Below, piece by piece: positions 23,820 to 32,042 of a stretch of 44,229 nt of DNA. Made by a program: the position numbers and the translations under genes. The DNA comes from Actinomycetota bacterium (lineage in GTDB: Bacteria; Actinomycetota; AC-67): positions 1 to 44,229 of the forward strand of contig JBAZZY010000023.1 of assembly GCA_041658565.1 (NCBI GenBank). Direction: 5' to 3'. Each line of letters begins with the position of its first letter. The stretch's first letter is position 1. The notes beneath the pieces are model-generated. The model did no database searches. It had not been told where the DNA came from and saw nothing but the letters and a program-made list of their open reading frames with translations.

Positions 23820-24572
23820 TCAGCCGGCCATGGTGAGGCCGCCGGAGACGCTCAAGACCTGGCCTGTCACGTGACCGGGAGCGGTCGCGAAGAACGCGAC
23901 GGCCGCTGCGATGTCCTCGGGCTGGGCCAAGCGGCCGACCGGCGTGGCGCGCACGATAGCGTCGATGATCTTCTGGCCCGACTCCGCGCCGCGGATCTCG
24001 TCCAGGAGCGCGGTGTCGGTCGGACCGGGGCACACGCAGTTCACCGTCACGCCCTTTCGCGCGACCTCGCGCGCGAGCGTCTTGGTGAACGCGATCACGC
24101 CGCCCTTGCACGCCGAGTAGACCGCCTCGCCCGACGAGCCGACCCGCCCGGCGTCCGACGCGATGTTCACCACCCGGCCTCCACCCGCCTCAATCAAGTG
24201 CGGGACCGCCACGTGAGTGACGTTGAAGACTCCTCGCAGGTTCACCCCGATCAAACGATCCCACACCTCGGGGTCGTTCTCCAAGAAAGGCTGGATCCGG
24301 TCCCAACCGGCGTTGTTCACCAAAACATCGACGCGTCCGAAAGCGTCCAGGATCGCCCCTACGGCCGCGCGCACGTCTCCGTAGTCGGCCACGTCGGCAG
24401 CCACGGAAACGGCCCGGGGCAACTCGGCGGCCGCGCGCGCGGCACCTTCGGCGTCCATGTCGATGATCCCGATTGCGGCGCCCAGTTCGGCCAGGCGCGC
24501 GCACACCGCGCGCCCGATCCCCTTAGCGCCCCCGGTGACGATGGCCACGCGGTCGTGCAGGGGCGCGCTCAC
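23820..24572 (-). CDS. badH: 2-hydroxycyclohexanecarboxyl-CoA dehydrogenase (BadH-like SDR)
   Basis: The 250-aa short-chain dehydrogenase has TGGAKGIG (residues 14-21), NNAGW, the catalytic Ser in NIASDAG and YSACK. Within the large SDR family the stretch VNIASDAGRVGSSGEAVYSA, the CPGPTDTALL segment and the C terminus GQVLSVSGGLTMAG match BadH of Rhodopseudomonas palustris as I recall it. BadH oxidises 2-hydroxycyclohexane-1-carboxyl-CoA to the 2-keto compound. The partner ring-cleaving hydrolase gene lies directly upstream with a 4-nt ATGA overlap, which supports the call over a generic FabG-like reductase. The Asp in IIDMDAEG after strand 2 favours NAD+. Confidence 0.82.
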   Translation of the reverse strand: MSAPLHDRVAIVTGGAKGIGRAVCARLAELGAAIGIIDMDAEGAARAAAELPRAVSVAADVADYGDVRAAVGAILDAFGRVDVLVNNAGWDRIQPFLENDPEVWDRLIGVNLRGVFNVTHVAVPHLIEAGGGRVVNIASDAGRVGSSGEAVYSACKGGVIAFTKTLAREVARKGVTVNCVCPGPTDTALLDEIRGAESGQKIIDAIVRATPVGRLAQPEDIAAAVAFFATAPGHVTGQVLSVSGGLTMAG

Positions 24573-25378
24573 GCGTCGCCCCGCATGGGACGGCGGAACT
24601 TGCGGAAGTCGGGCGGACGTTTCTCTACGAACGCGCGCGGACCCTCGCCCGCCTCCTCGGTTTCCTCGAACGTGTCCAGCCCGGCGAACGCGACGGCCCC
24701 AATCCCGCCGATGGCCTCCGAGGCCGCGTTGAAGGAGTGCTTGAGGAAGCGGATGGCGGTGGGGCTCTTGTCAAGGATCTCCTCGGCCCACGCGCGCGCC
24801 TCCTCGCGAAGCCGCTCGGGCGGAACCACGACGTTCACCAGACCCATCTGCAGCGCGTCCTCGGCGCTGTACTGGCGGCACAAGTACCACATCTCGCGCG
24901 CGCGCTTCTCCCCGACGAGCCGGGCCAGGTAGGCGCTGCCGAACCCCGCGTCGAACGAGCCCACCCTCGGCCCCACTTGGGCAAAGCGCGCGGTGGACGA
25001 CGCGATAGAGAGATCGCACAGCACGTGCAAGACGTGCCCCCCTCCGATGGCGACGCCGTTGACTGCTGCGATCACCGGCTTGGGGATGTCGCGAATGATG
25101 CGGTGCAGTGCCTGCACCTCGAACAGCCCGCTGTCAGAGGGGCCGTAATCTCCGGTCTCGGCGCGCTGCTTTTGGTCGCCGCCGGCACAGAACGCTTTCT
25201 CCCCCGCTCCGGTAAGCACGACCACTCCGACAGCCGTGTCCGCCCACGCACGCTTGAACGCCGCGATCAGTTCCTCGATGGTGCGCGCGCGAAACGCGTT
25301 CATGCGCTCGGGCCGGTTGATGGTGACCCAGGCGATGCCGCCTTCGGTCTCGTACAGGACGTCCTCGAAGTCGCTCAC
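24569..25378 (-). CDS. badI: 2-ketocyclohexanecarboxyl-CoA hydrolase (BadI-like)
   Basis: The 269-aa crotonase-fold enzyme has the oxyanion-hole segments KAFCAGGDQ and GVAIGGGHVL, and GPRVGSFDAGFGSAYLARLV, REMWYLCRQYSAEDA. This wording is shared by BadI and MenB; the KRPPDFRKFRR C terminus and the pairing with a BadH-like gene favour BadI, which opens the alicyclic ring to give pimeloyl-CoA. MenB (naphthoate synthase) is the main alternative, but no other menaquinone gene is near. Start GTG 25378 is preceded by a GGGGGGGAGGG ribosome site and a TAGAAT box 27 nt upstream. Confidence 0.78.
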   Translation of the reverse strand: MSDFEDVLYETEGGIAWVTINRPERMNAFRARTIEELIAAFKRAWADTAVGVVVLTGAGEKAFCAGGDQKQRAETGDYGPSDSGLFEVQALHRIIRDIPKPVIAAVNGVAIGGGHVLHVLCDLSIASSTARFAQVGPRVGSFDAGFGSAYLARLVGEKRAREMWYLCRQYSAEDALQMGLVNVVVPPERLREEARAWAEEILDKSPTAIRFLKHSFNAASEAIGGIGAVAFAGLDTFEETEEAGEGPRAFVEKRPPDFRKFRRPMRGDA

Positions 25379-25405
25379 GACACCCTCCCCCCCCTCGGTG
25401 TGACG

Positions 25406-25411
25406 ATTCTA
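25406..25411 (-). promoter_or_regulatory. Candidate -10 box of the badI-badH operon
   Basis: TAGAAT on the minus strand lies 27 nt before the badI GTG, leaving room for a short leader with a very strong ribosome site. No good -35 was found. Confidence 0.4.
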
Positions 25412-25597
25412 GTCCCGTCCGTCCGATCCGCCGGAATCGTGAGGGAGACCACGTGACCGTCGACCCTTCCTCCCCGAGGCACATCGTCAGCGTGCACACA
25501 TCATGCCGGAAGGGACATCTCTGCCCCGGGGGGGAGGAGCGCCCGAGCGCGCGTCGAAGTGGTCGGGGAATTCGCAGGCCGATCGCGGGGGACCTCG
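25412..25597. other. Intergenic region before the secreted-protein locus
   Basis: This 186-bp gap separates the divergent badI operon and the secreted-protein genes. It contains a G run (CCCCGGGGGGGAGGAG around 25525) and no recognisable promoter on the plus strand. Nothing coding is supported. Confidence 0.3.
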
Positions 25598-25954
25598 ATG
25601 GAGGCAACACGCACACGCACGCAGACAGGCAGACGCGTGCGCGCGCGCGCCTATGGCGTATTGGTCGTCCTTCTCGCAACGTTTGCTGGTGGACTTCCGC
25701 AGCCCCAGCCGTCGTTCGCGGCACAGATGAACCTCACCAGACTCAACTCGAACGTCGCTACCCAATACCCATCGACGGGAGCGCGGGTCAACACCTCTGT
25801 CGCGCGAACCCAGAGCATGCAGCTCTCGCCGCCATCCTTTGCCGCAGGCCCCCGTATCCTCGTGCTTGGGACCGGTGTTCAAGCATCCGTCTTCCCCCCG
25901 GAGCTGCTATCCAGGATCACCGGCGCCACGAGTGATCCCGTCGGCAATGCCTGA
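25598..25954 (+). CDS. Small exported protein, first gene of the secreted locus
   Basis: The 118-aa product has a clear signal peptide: basic start METARTRT-like with RR, hydrophobic core YGVLVVLLATFAGGL, and a likely cleavage site after PSFAA near residue 42. The rest (about 76 residues) is Ser/Thr/Pro-rich without Cys and has no family I recognise. ATG 25598 is chosen as the start nearest the signal peptide. Its stop overlaps the next ORF by 8 nt in the +1 frame, and the next ORF lacks a signal peptide, so the two may once have been, or may still be expressed as, one protein. A run of six C at 25894-25899 lies in the stretch open in both frames. Confidence 0.55.
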   Translation: MEATRTRTQTGRRVRARAYGVLVVLLATFAGGLPQPQPSFAAQMNLTRLNSNVATQYPSTGARVNTSVARTQSMQLSPPSFAAGPRILVLGTGVQASVFPPELLSRITGATSDPVGNA

Positions 25955-27473
25955 GTCATTCGTGGACCCGCAGACGGATCTCTGCGCGACGATTGAAGGC
26001 GCCATTCGGGTGGACACCTACTGCGGCGACGCCACGTTCAGTGTTCCCGCAGGCATCGCCACACGCCAGATCGATCTGGTCAAGTATGCGGACTTCAAGT
26101 TCTGCGGCCTCAGCGTCCCAACCGACGGGACCACCGAACGGCTCAACGATCTGGTCGGTCTTGCCCTTGACGAGACTTGCAAGCAGCCCGCGGGATCCGG
26201 GTGGATGTGGACGTCGGGAGGACCCATGTGCCGAAGCCCCGACCTCACCGAGGCGGCCCAGGCCAACTTCGACCTCACCCCCCAGGGGGCACTGCCGATC
26301 GGGACCGCAACCTACACCTTTACCCTGCCGAACCCGACCCGCGACGTGGTGCTGGGCGCGAGCTTCAGCTACAGAGCGGAAAACGCCTTGATCTACGTCG
26401 CATCCAGCGTCGGAGGCAATGCGCTACAAGGTGACGGCCCGCAGGGGTCCCTGCTCGTAGCGGGAGATCCCGGCGTGTCGGTGCCGGCGGGAGTGCAGGC
26501 CACCGGGCGCAGCGGCTCGGCGCGCATCGAGACCGCATTCATCGCCCCCGCAGGCACGCGGACCGGCACGATCACCTTCGTCGTCATCCCGACCTCGTGG
26601 GTCTCCTCCGGCGTGGTCAGCAAGGCACATGTTGAGATCTGCAACTTGGGGCTTGAGATCCTCACGTTCGCAAAGCGTGCCTGGGGGGACTACGAGGGGG
26701 CACCGGACGTTCCCGGGACCCTCAACATCAGCCTCGCAACCAAGTGGTCGACGAACCATGACGTGCTAGCCAACCTCGACCCCTCCTACTGCCGCACGCG
26801 CAAGCGCTGGGATCCACAGGTAGCGGACTTCGTTTCCCTTGGCACCGAGTGTGAGGAGATCACCGCCGGAATCCACGTCCCCAAGAACAACCTGCCCGCC
26901 GACCCCACCAAGCGTGACGCAGTGCTATCCGGCGACCCCTCATACTTTGCGGGCCTGAAGCGGCTCGACGGGGCAAGCTTGATCAATCCTGCCGTGGATC
27001 GTCTCTATGATCCGGGGTTGGGAGTCACCGACTACGCGTGCAAGCCGGACGACCCAACGTGGGGTGATGTCTGCACGACGGAAACCCGCGCTGGGCTGCT
27101 GCTGGGCTACGAAGGCATCCGCGTCAACGGCCGCTTCTTCGCCTACTTGCCCATCACGGATGCGGCCATCCGCTCGGCGGGGGCCGCCGGCGGGGCCACC
27201 TACGCCTACATCGGGGAGGGCACGAGCGTGCACGCGCTGCAGTATGCAATGTCTGGTGTTCCCCCGGTTCGCACCCAGCGATATGACGTTGGAACCAACT
27301 ACGACGGGGACGACGGCCTGAACGCATCATCCAACCAAGTCCTCGACGGCCTTGTGTCGGTGGTCGCGGGAGACGAACTCCGTGTGACGCTCAACCCGCC
27401 GGTGGGTCCACAGCACGTGGTGGCGACCGATCTGGCGTGCGTCACCGTGGACGGGACGGTGGTGTGCCCATGA
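25947..27473 (+). CDS. Large secreted-type protein of unknown function
   Basis: From ATG 25947 the product is 508 aa, rich in Gly, Thr, Val and Asp, with about ten Cys and beta-strand-like repeats such as ATYTFTLPNPTRDVVLGASF and AGTRTGTITFVVIPTSWVS, which look like an extracellular beta-sandwich. It has no signal peptide, yet the composition is that of an exported protein. That points to a frameshift joining it to the preceding signal-peptide ORF, or to export by another route. In-frame sequence upstream of 25947 reads as shadow. Its stop overlaps the third gene by 4 nt. I recognise no domain. Confidence 0.65.
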   Translation: MPESFVDPQTDLCATIEGAIRVDTYCGDATFSVPAGIATRQIDLVKYADFKFCGLSVPTDGTTERLNDLVGLALDETCKQPAGSGWMWTSGGPMCRSPDLTEAAQANFDLTPQGALPIGTATYTFTLPNPTRDVVLGASFSYRAENALIYVASSVGGNALQGDGPQGSLLVAGDPGVSVPAGVQATGRSGSARIETAFIAPAGTRTGTITFVVIPTSWVSSGVVSKAHVEICNLGLEILTFAKRAWGDYEGAPDVPGTLNISLATKWSTNHDVLANLDPSYCRTRKRWDPQVADFVSLGTECEEITAGIHVPKNNLPADPTKRDAVLSGDPSYFAGLKRLDGASLINPAVDRLYDPGLGVTDYACKPDDPTWGDVCTTETRAGLLLGYEGIRVNGRFFAYLPITDAAIRSAGAAGGATYAYIGEGTSVHALQYAMSGVPPVRTQRYDVGTNYDGDDGLNASSNQVLDGLVSVVAGDELRVTLNPPVGPQHVVATDLACVTVDGTVVCP

Positions 27474-28333
27474 GGCGACGAGCCCAAGGACGTGGTCGCA
27501 GACGTGCGCTCGTAGCGGCGCTGGTGATGGTTGCCGCGGTGGCCGTCCCATCGACAGCATCCGCAGGCATCACCTGCACTTTCGGAGGCCTTGCTCCAGG
27601 CTTTAAGGTCGTACGGATGCAGGTAATGGAGGGAAACGACTACATCGGCCTCGGAATCCGCGTCAAGAGCGCACTGAAACCTGTGCACGATGAAGAAAGC
27701 TGGCACTCAATTGTGGGCATCATGCTCGTCGAGGCGGCCACCCTCGAGGTCAGAGCGTGGTGGATCATAAACGGGGGTTGGTCTCCGCCGCGTGTTGTCG
27801 TCCAAGCGGCCGGACACCGGTTCGAGCACTACGTTCCGGCACCCGACGGCCCGTTTGCTACCGAGTGGGTTTACATCCCTGCATACCTTCCCCCCGGCCC
27901 CTACTACGGCGTTGGATTCGGGGTGGGCAAGGGGGAGGGGGTGCTTGGCCCGAGCGAGTGGGGCGGCAGCATCGGCGTGCGTGGAGACCACTCGTGCGAG
28001 CCGATCGGAGACGGCGAGCTGTTCGACATCGACCACACCGAGTTCACGGGTGGCACGCAGGTCTACGCTCCTCCGGGCGTCGGGTACGCGAGCGGCATCT
28101 CGCACTCGTTCTCTACGTCACGCAACCTCGTCGTGGGCGTCATCAACGCGGGCGTGATTGGCCCCGCGGTCGGCCGGCACATGTCCTTGGACTACTCAAC
28201 ACCCACACGGTCCGGCAACGTATCCAATGACCTCATCCCCTTCGCGTCGGGGGCGGGCACGTATTCCTTCAGGGCCAGCTATCAAGGCATCTACCCGGAG
28301 ATCGCCATCGCCGGCGTGAAGGTGTCGGTGTAG
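27470..28333 (+). CDS. Secreted protein of unknown function
   Basis: The 287-aa product has a textbook signal peptide: MRRRAQGRGRRR, a hydrophobic core ALVAALVMVAAVAV, and cleavage after STASA near residue 31. The mature part has two Cys (ITCTFGG and DHSCEP), many aromatic and Gly residues and alternating strands, consistent with a beta-rich ectodomain. No membrane anchor or sortase signal is present. ATG 27470 overlaps the preceding stop as ATGA, so it is the last gene of the three-gene unit. A 7-bp hairpin at the stop codon closes the transcript. No homolog is recognised. Confidence 0.7.
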   Translation: MRRRAQGRGRRRALVAALVMVAAVAVPSTASAGITCTFGGLAPGFKVVRMQVMEGNDYIGLGIRVKSALKPVHDEESWHSIVGIMLVEAATLEVRAWWIINGGWSPPRVVVQAAGHRFEHYVPAPDGPFATEWVYIPAYLPPGPYYGVGFGVGKGEGVLGPSEWGGSIGVRGDHSCEPIGDGELFDIDHTEFTGGTQVYAPPGVGYASGISHSFSTSRNLVVGVINAGVIGPAVGRHMSLDYSTPTRSGNVSNDLIPFASGAGTYSFRASYQGIYPEIAIAGVKVSV

Positions 28334-28350
28334 GGGTGGCTTTCCCCTAC
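28330..28350. terminator. Hairpin between convergent genes
   Basis: GTAGGGG (28330-28336) and CCCCTAC (28344-28350) form a 7-bp stem with a TGGCTTT loop. It covers the stop codons of the secreted-protein gene and of the convergent PPOX gene, so it may serve both directions. No U-run follows. Confidence 0.45.
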
Positions 28351-28709
28351 TCCCCCGCGCTCACGCGCGCCGGGGTGATCTCCACCAGCACGTCGTTGCC
28401 GTACGTCTCCTCGCGCCCGTACTTCGCCAGGAACGCCTGCGTTATCTCGTCGTATTCGGGCTCACCGGCGCGCACCAAACGGGCCGGACCGCGAACCAGC
28501 GCGAACCGCTCACCCTTGTATGCGACCAGTGCCGCGCGTCCCGATCTCTCGACGTTGCGAGCCTTCACCGAGTCCGAGCCGCACCAGCACCACACGCGCG
28601 CGCGCGCCACCACGACTTCGACGGGAACGGCGTGCGGGGTGCCGTCCGGTCCGACGGTCGCAAGAACGGCGATCGGCCGGTCGGCCAGGAACCCCTGCCA
28701 GTCGGTCAG
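28347..28709 (-). CDS. PPOX-class flavin/F420-binding protein
   Basis: The 120-aa split-barrel protein starts WQGFLADRPIAVLATVGPDG and has HAVPVEVVVARARVWCW and AALVAYKGERFALVRGPARL, the pattern of pyridoxamine 5'-phosphate oxidase-like proteins that in actinobacteria often bind F420 or FMN. No ATG, GTG or TTG fits the expected N terminus. The best start is CTG 28709, 4 nt after GAGGGGG, overlapping the upstream VOC stop as CTGA. A CTG start is rare, so this should be treated as provisional. It is translated with the VOC protein. The substrate is unknown. Confidence 0.75.
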   Translation of the reverse strand: MTDWQGFLADRPIAVLATVGPDGTPHAVPVEVVVARARVWCWCGSDSVKARNVERSGRAALVAYKGERFALVRGPARLVRAGEPEYDEITQAFLAKYGREETYGNDVLVEITPARVSAGE

Positions 28710-29089
28710 GACGCCCCCTCGTTGGTGACGGGATGGGGTGGCCCCGGTTCGAAGATCTGCAACACGTTTCCGTCCGGATCGCGGAAAGAAGCGAAGCGGC
28801 CGAGGTATGGAACGTCGGTTATGCCGCCGAGGAACTCCACTCCGCGTCCGGCGAGCGCGCGCATCGTGATCTCGATGTCGTCCACCTCGAACACGACCGT
28901 CGCGCCCATCGCCGCCGAAACACCACCGCGCGCGCCGTGGACCGCAAGGACGGTGTCGCCGACGTTGAACTCCGCCCAGTCGTCGCCGTAATGAACCTTC
29001 AGATCGAGGCCGAGGACGTCGCGATAGAACTCGAGCGACTCCGACATGTTCCAAGTCCAGTAGAACGTGCTGTTCACGCGCTTGAGCAT
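28706..29089 (-). CDS. VOC (glyoxalase/bleomycin-resistance fold) protein
   Basis: The 127-aa protein has the paired beta-alpha-beta modules of the VOC superfamily: NSTFYWTWNMSESLEFYRDV, FEVDDIEITMRALAGRGVEF and FASFRDPDGNVLQIFEP, the last carrying the usual metal-ligand Glu. The first-strand His typical of glyoxalase I is replaced (STFYW), so metal binding may differ. ATG 29089 has GGAG 6 nt upstream; an earlier ATG at 29101 is less well placed. It forms an operon with the PPOX gene. Function is not predictable beyond the fold. Confidence 0.78.
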   Translation of the reverse strand: MLKRVNSTFYWTWNMSESLEFYRDVLGLDLKVHYGDDWAEFNVGDTVLAVHGARGGVSAAMGATVVFEVDDIEITMRALAGRGVEFLGGITDVPYLGRFASFRDPDGNVLQIFEPGPPHPVTNEGAS

Positions 29090-29122
29090 TTGGCACTCCA
29101 TTCGATCGCCGCTGCCGGGAAC

Positions 29123-29920
29123 CTACCAATCGGGCTCGCCGGCAGCCAGTGAGTCGCGAACATGCGTCACGTCCCCGGCGGTGACCGCCACCGTTTCCAC
29201 GTCTGTCTGCACGACGAGCGCCCCTTTGCCGTTCACCTCAACCGCGCGCCCTTCGATCGGCTCGACGCCGGCGCGATCAACCCGAACCCGCCGGCCGACC
29301 GTCGTGCACAGCGCGCGGTAGTCGTCCAGCGCGCGCCCCGGAGACACAAGTGCGCTCTCCAGATGACGCGAGATCGCAGCCGCCAGCGAGGCACCGTCGA
29401 CGTCATTGACCCCCTGCATCGTCAGGCTGGTCGCCGTTTGTCTCAGGTCCTCGGGGAACTCGGCCTGCGCGAGGTTCAACCCAAGCCCCACCACAACGAA
29501 GTCTGGAAGGGCAGCCTCGGCGAGGATGCCACCGAGCTTGCGGTTCTCCACGAGCACGTCGTTCGGCCACTTCAGCACCACCTGAACCCCGGTCTCGGCA
29601 CGCACAGCGCGCGCCACCGCCACCCCGGCGATCAACGGGATCAGCGGCCAGGACTCCAAAGGCAGCGTCGGACGCAGAACCCAGGAGATGGTCAACCCTT
29701 CCCCCGGCTCCGACACCCAGGCGCGCGCCAGTCGGCCGCGACCGGCGGTCTGCTCGCGCGCGACAACGACGCTCAGGTGCGGAGCGTCGGCCTGTGCCAG
29801 TTCCCGAGCATCGTCGTTGGTGGAGACCGTCTGGTTCCGAACCACGACGAGCGAACAGACTGCGGACAGCGCGCCGCGGAACCGGTCGGCGAATTCCTCG
29901 GATACAGACACGCCGTCCAT
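29123..29920 (-). CDS. birA: Biotin-[acetyl-CoA-carboxylase] ligase
   Basis: The 265-aa ligase attaches biotin to the BCCP Lys. It has VSTNDDAR, the biotinyl-AMP loop QTAGRGRLARAW and LKWPNDVLVENRKLGGIL, followed by the C-terminal SH3-like domain (RRVRVDRAGVEPIEGRAVEV). There is no N-terminal helix-turn-helix, so it is a non-regulatory (group I) BirA. ATG 29920 has TATCCG 8 nt upstream and no ribosome site. It is divergent from the biotin carboxylase-BCCP gene, whose product is its substrate, with 52 bp between the start codons. Confidence 0.93.
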   Translation of the reverse strand: MDGVSVSEEFADRFRGALSAVCSLVVVRNQTVSTNDDARELAQADAPHLSVVVAREQTAGRGRLARAWVSEPGEGLTISWVLRPTLPLESWPLIPLIAGVAVARAVRAETGVQVVLKWPNDVLVENRKLGGILAEAALPDFVVVGLGLNLAQAEFPEDLRQTATSLTMQGVNDVDGASLAAAISRHLESALVSPGRALDDYRALCTTVGRRVRVDRAGVEPIEGRAVEVNGKGALVVQTDVETVAVTAGDVTHVRDSLAAGEPDW

Positions 29921-29928
29921 TATCAAGG

Positions 29929-29962
29929 CGGATACAGGCCGGAGGCGAGGCTCTGTTATCCT
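29929..29962. promoter_or_regulatory. Divergent -10 boxes between birA and the carboxylase alpha gene
   Basis: On the minus strand TATCCG (29934-29929) ends 8 nt before the birA ATG; on the plus strand TATCCT (29957-29962) ends 10 nt before the carboxylase ATG. Both genes lack ribosome sites, so both mRNAs look leaderless or nearly so and share a compact regulatory region. Confidence 0.45.
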
Positions 29963-29972
29963 GCGCGAGCCC

Positions 29973-31730
29973 ATGTTCTCTAAGGTGCTCATCGCCAACC
30001 GCGGGGAAATCGCCATCCGCGTGATTCGCGCGTGCCGAGACCTCGGCGTCGGATCCGTGGCCGTTTACTCCGACGTCGACCGCGAAGCTCTACATGTCGC
30101 GATGGCCGACGAGGCTTACCTCCTGGGCGAGGCGGCTCCGGCCGCCAGTTACCTGAACATCGAGAAGATCCTGGAAGTCGCCGAGCGAGCGGGCGCCGAG
30201 GCGATCCACCCCGGCTACGGGTTCCTGGCCGAGAACGAGAACTTCGCGCGCGCCTGCGAGGACGCCGGTATCGCTTTCGTCGGCCCGCCAAGCACCGCGA
30301 TCACTTCGATGGGTGACAAGATTTCCGCGCGCCGCGTTGCCGAAGCCGCGCGCGCGCCCATCGTGCCGGGAACCCTGGACCCGGTCGCCGACATCGAAGA
30401 GGTCCGCTCCTTCGGGAAAGAGCACGGCTACCCGATCGCGATTAAGGCCGCGTTCGGCGGAGGAGGCAGAGGCTTCAAAGTAATCCGCGAAGAGAAAGAT
30501 CTTGAGGACGCGGTAGCCGGCGCGCAGCGCGAAGCCAAGTTGGCCTTCGGGCGCGACGAGATATACATCGAGCGATACCTCTCGGGCGCGCGCCACGTCG
30601 AGGCGCAGATCCTTGCAGACAAGCACGGAAACGTGATCTTTGTGGGCGAGCGCGACTGCTCGCTGCAGCGCCGCCACCAGAAGCTGGTCGAGGAGTCCCC
30701 CTCGCCCGCGGTGTCGCCGGAGGTGCGCGCGCGCATCGCCGAAGCAAGCTGCTCGATCGCGCGCCAAGTCGGGTACGTCAACGCAGGCACAGTCGAGTAC
30801 ATGCTCGACGCCGACAAGACCCGCTTCTACTTCATGGAAATGAACACGCGACTGCAAGTCGAGCACCCGGTCACGGAAATGTGCGCCGGTATCGACCTCG
30901 CGGCGTGGCAGATTCGCATCGCCGCCGGCGAGAAGTTGCCGTGGACGCAAGAGGAGATCGCCCCGCGCGGCCACGCCATCGAGGTCCGAATCAACGCCGA
31001 GGATCCCTCTAAGGGTCGCTTCCTTCCGGCGCCGGGGCGGATCGGCGCCTACCGCGCGCCCACCGGCCCCGGCGTACGCGTGGACTCAGGCTTCGGACCC
31101 GACACCGAGATCTCGCGCTCCTACGACTCGCTCATCGCGAAACTCATCACCTGGGGCGCCGACCGCGAAGAAGCCCGCCGCCGCATGATTCGTGCGCTGG
31201 ATGAGTTCGTGATCGAAGGCGTTCGCACCACGATTCCCTTCCACCGCCGCGTTATGGAAGATCCCGGCTTCGTCTCCGGGGATGTCCACACCGCCTACGT
31301 CGAGAAGGAAATGCACCTCAGCGATTTGATCGTGCCTGCGCCGGTCAAGGTAGGGGCGCCGGCGATAGATGCGCCGCGCACCGTCGGCGTCGAGGTCGAG
31401 GGCAAGTTCTTCACCGTCGAGGTTCACGGCCTAGGACCGGTCGGGGCGGGCCCCACCGCGCAGGGCGCAAAGCCGACGGCTCCGACCGCGGAGGCGCGCG
31501 CCGGAACCCACGATGGCGAAACCAAGGTGACCGCGCCGATGCAGGGCACCATCGTGAAGACGGTCGTGAAGGACGGCGACCAAGTCAAGGCGGGAGACCT
31601 GCTGATCGTGCTCGAGGCGATGAAGATGGAAAACCACATCAACGCCCCGCGCGCGGGAACCGTCTCCAAGGTCGCAGTGAAAGCCGGTCAAAACGTCGAG
31701 ACCAACTCGGTCCTCGTCGTCATCGCCTGA
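29973..31730 (+). CDS. Acyl-CoA carboxylase alpha chain (biotin carboxylase-BCCP fusion)
   Basis: The 585-aa protein fuses biotin carboxylase (residues 1-450: MFSKVLIANRGEIAIRVIRA, ATP-grasp FGGGGRGFKVI, EMNTRLQVEHPVTE) to a biotin carboxyl carrier domain (510-585) with the biotinylated Lys551 in EAMKMENHI. The linker (about 480-510) is Ala/Pro/Thr-rich. This AccA/PccA layout is standard in actinobacteria, where one alpha chain may serve several beta subunits; the beta and epsilon genes at 2647-4535 are the only candidates here. Loading by the divergent birA product is implied. ATG 29973 lies 10 nt after a TATCCT box. Confidence 0.94.
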   Translation: MFSKVLIANRGEIAIRVIRACRDLGVGSVAVYSDVDREALHVAMADEAYLLGEAAPAASYLNIEKILEVAERAGAEAIHPGYGFLAENENFARACEDAGIAFVGPPSTAITSMGDKISARRVAEAARAPIVPGTLDPVADIEEVRSFGKEHGYPIAIKAAFGGGGRGFKVIREEKDLEDAVAGAQREAKLAFGRDEIYIERYLSGARHVEAQILADKHGNVIFVGERDCSLQRRHQKLVEESPSPAVSPEVRARIAEASCSIARQVGYVNAGTVEYMLDADKTRFYFMEMNTRLQVEHPVTEMCAGIDLAAWQIRIAAGEKLPWTQEEIAPRGHAIEVRINAEDPSKGRFLPAPGRIGAYRAPTGPGVRVDSGFGPDTEISRSYDSLIAKLITWGADREEARRRMIRALDEFVIEGVRTTIPFHRRVMEDPGFVSGDVHTAYVEKEMHLSDLIVPAPVKVGAPAIDAPRTVGVEVEGKFFTVEVHGLGPVGAGPTAQGAKPTAPTAEARAGTHDGETKVTAPMQGTIVKTVVKDGDQVKAGDLLIVLEAMKMENHINAPRAGTVSKVAVKAGQNVETNSVLVVIA

Positions 31731-32042
31731 CTCGGAAGGGTCGGGTGGACTCCCGCTGTCAGCGAAGCTCATCCCGCATCTCCGCACGGAGAGCAGACAA
31801 GGATGAACGCGCGCAGTATGAACAGAGGCGAGTGAGATGAGAGCAGCAGCAGCAGCTCATTACGATTTCTCGGGGGGAACTCGCAACCCGTATGCGAACC
31901 CTCTCTGCCCCGGTCAGAGATCCATGGGTTGGCCATGTTGACTCGCCTGTCGCCTCCGAGGAGAATCGGTCCGTTGTTTCAGTCAAAGACAAACACGATT
32001 CTTCACTCCCTATTCCCAAGTACCTAGCGAGAGCAGGGCGCA
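31731..32042. other. GC-poorer intergenic stretch
   Basis: These 312 bp have visibly less GC and fewer GCGCGC runs than the flanks. They contain a 6-bp palindrome (TCTCCG-CA-CGGAGA at 31779-31792) and a short AGC repeat near 31841-31856. No supported ORF, tRNA or terminator with a U-run was found after the carboxylase stop. The stretch reads like the start of an acquired segment that continues to the IS remnant. Confidence 0.4.

Noticed and set aside
31841..31857. Short AGC repeat as a CRISPR or regulatory repeat
   Set aside because: Four trinucleotide units only, with no spacers and no second array unit.
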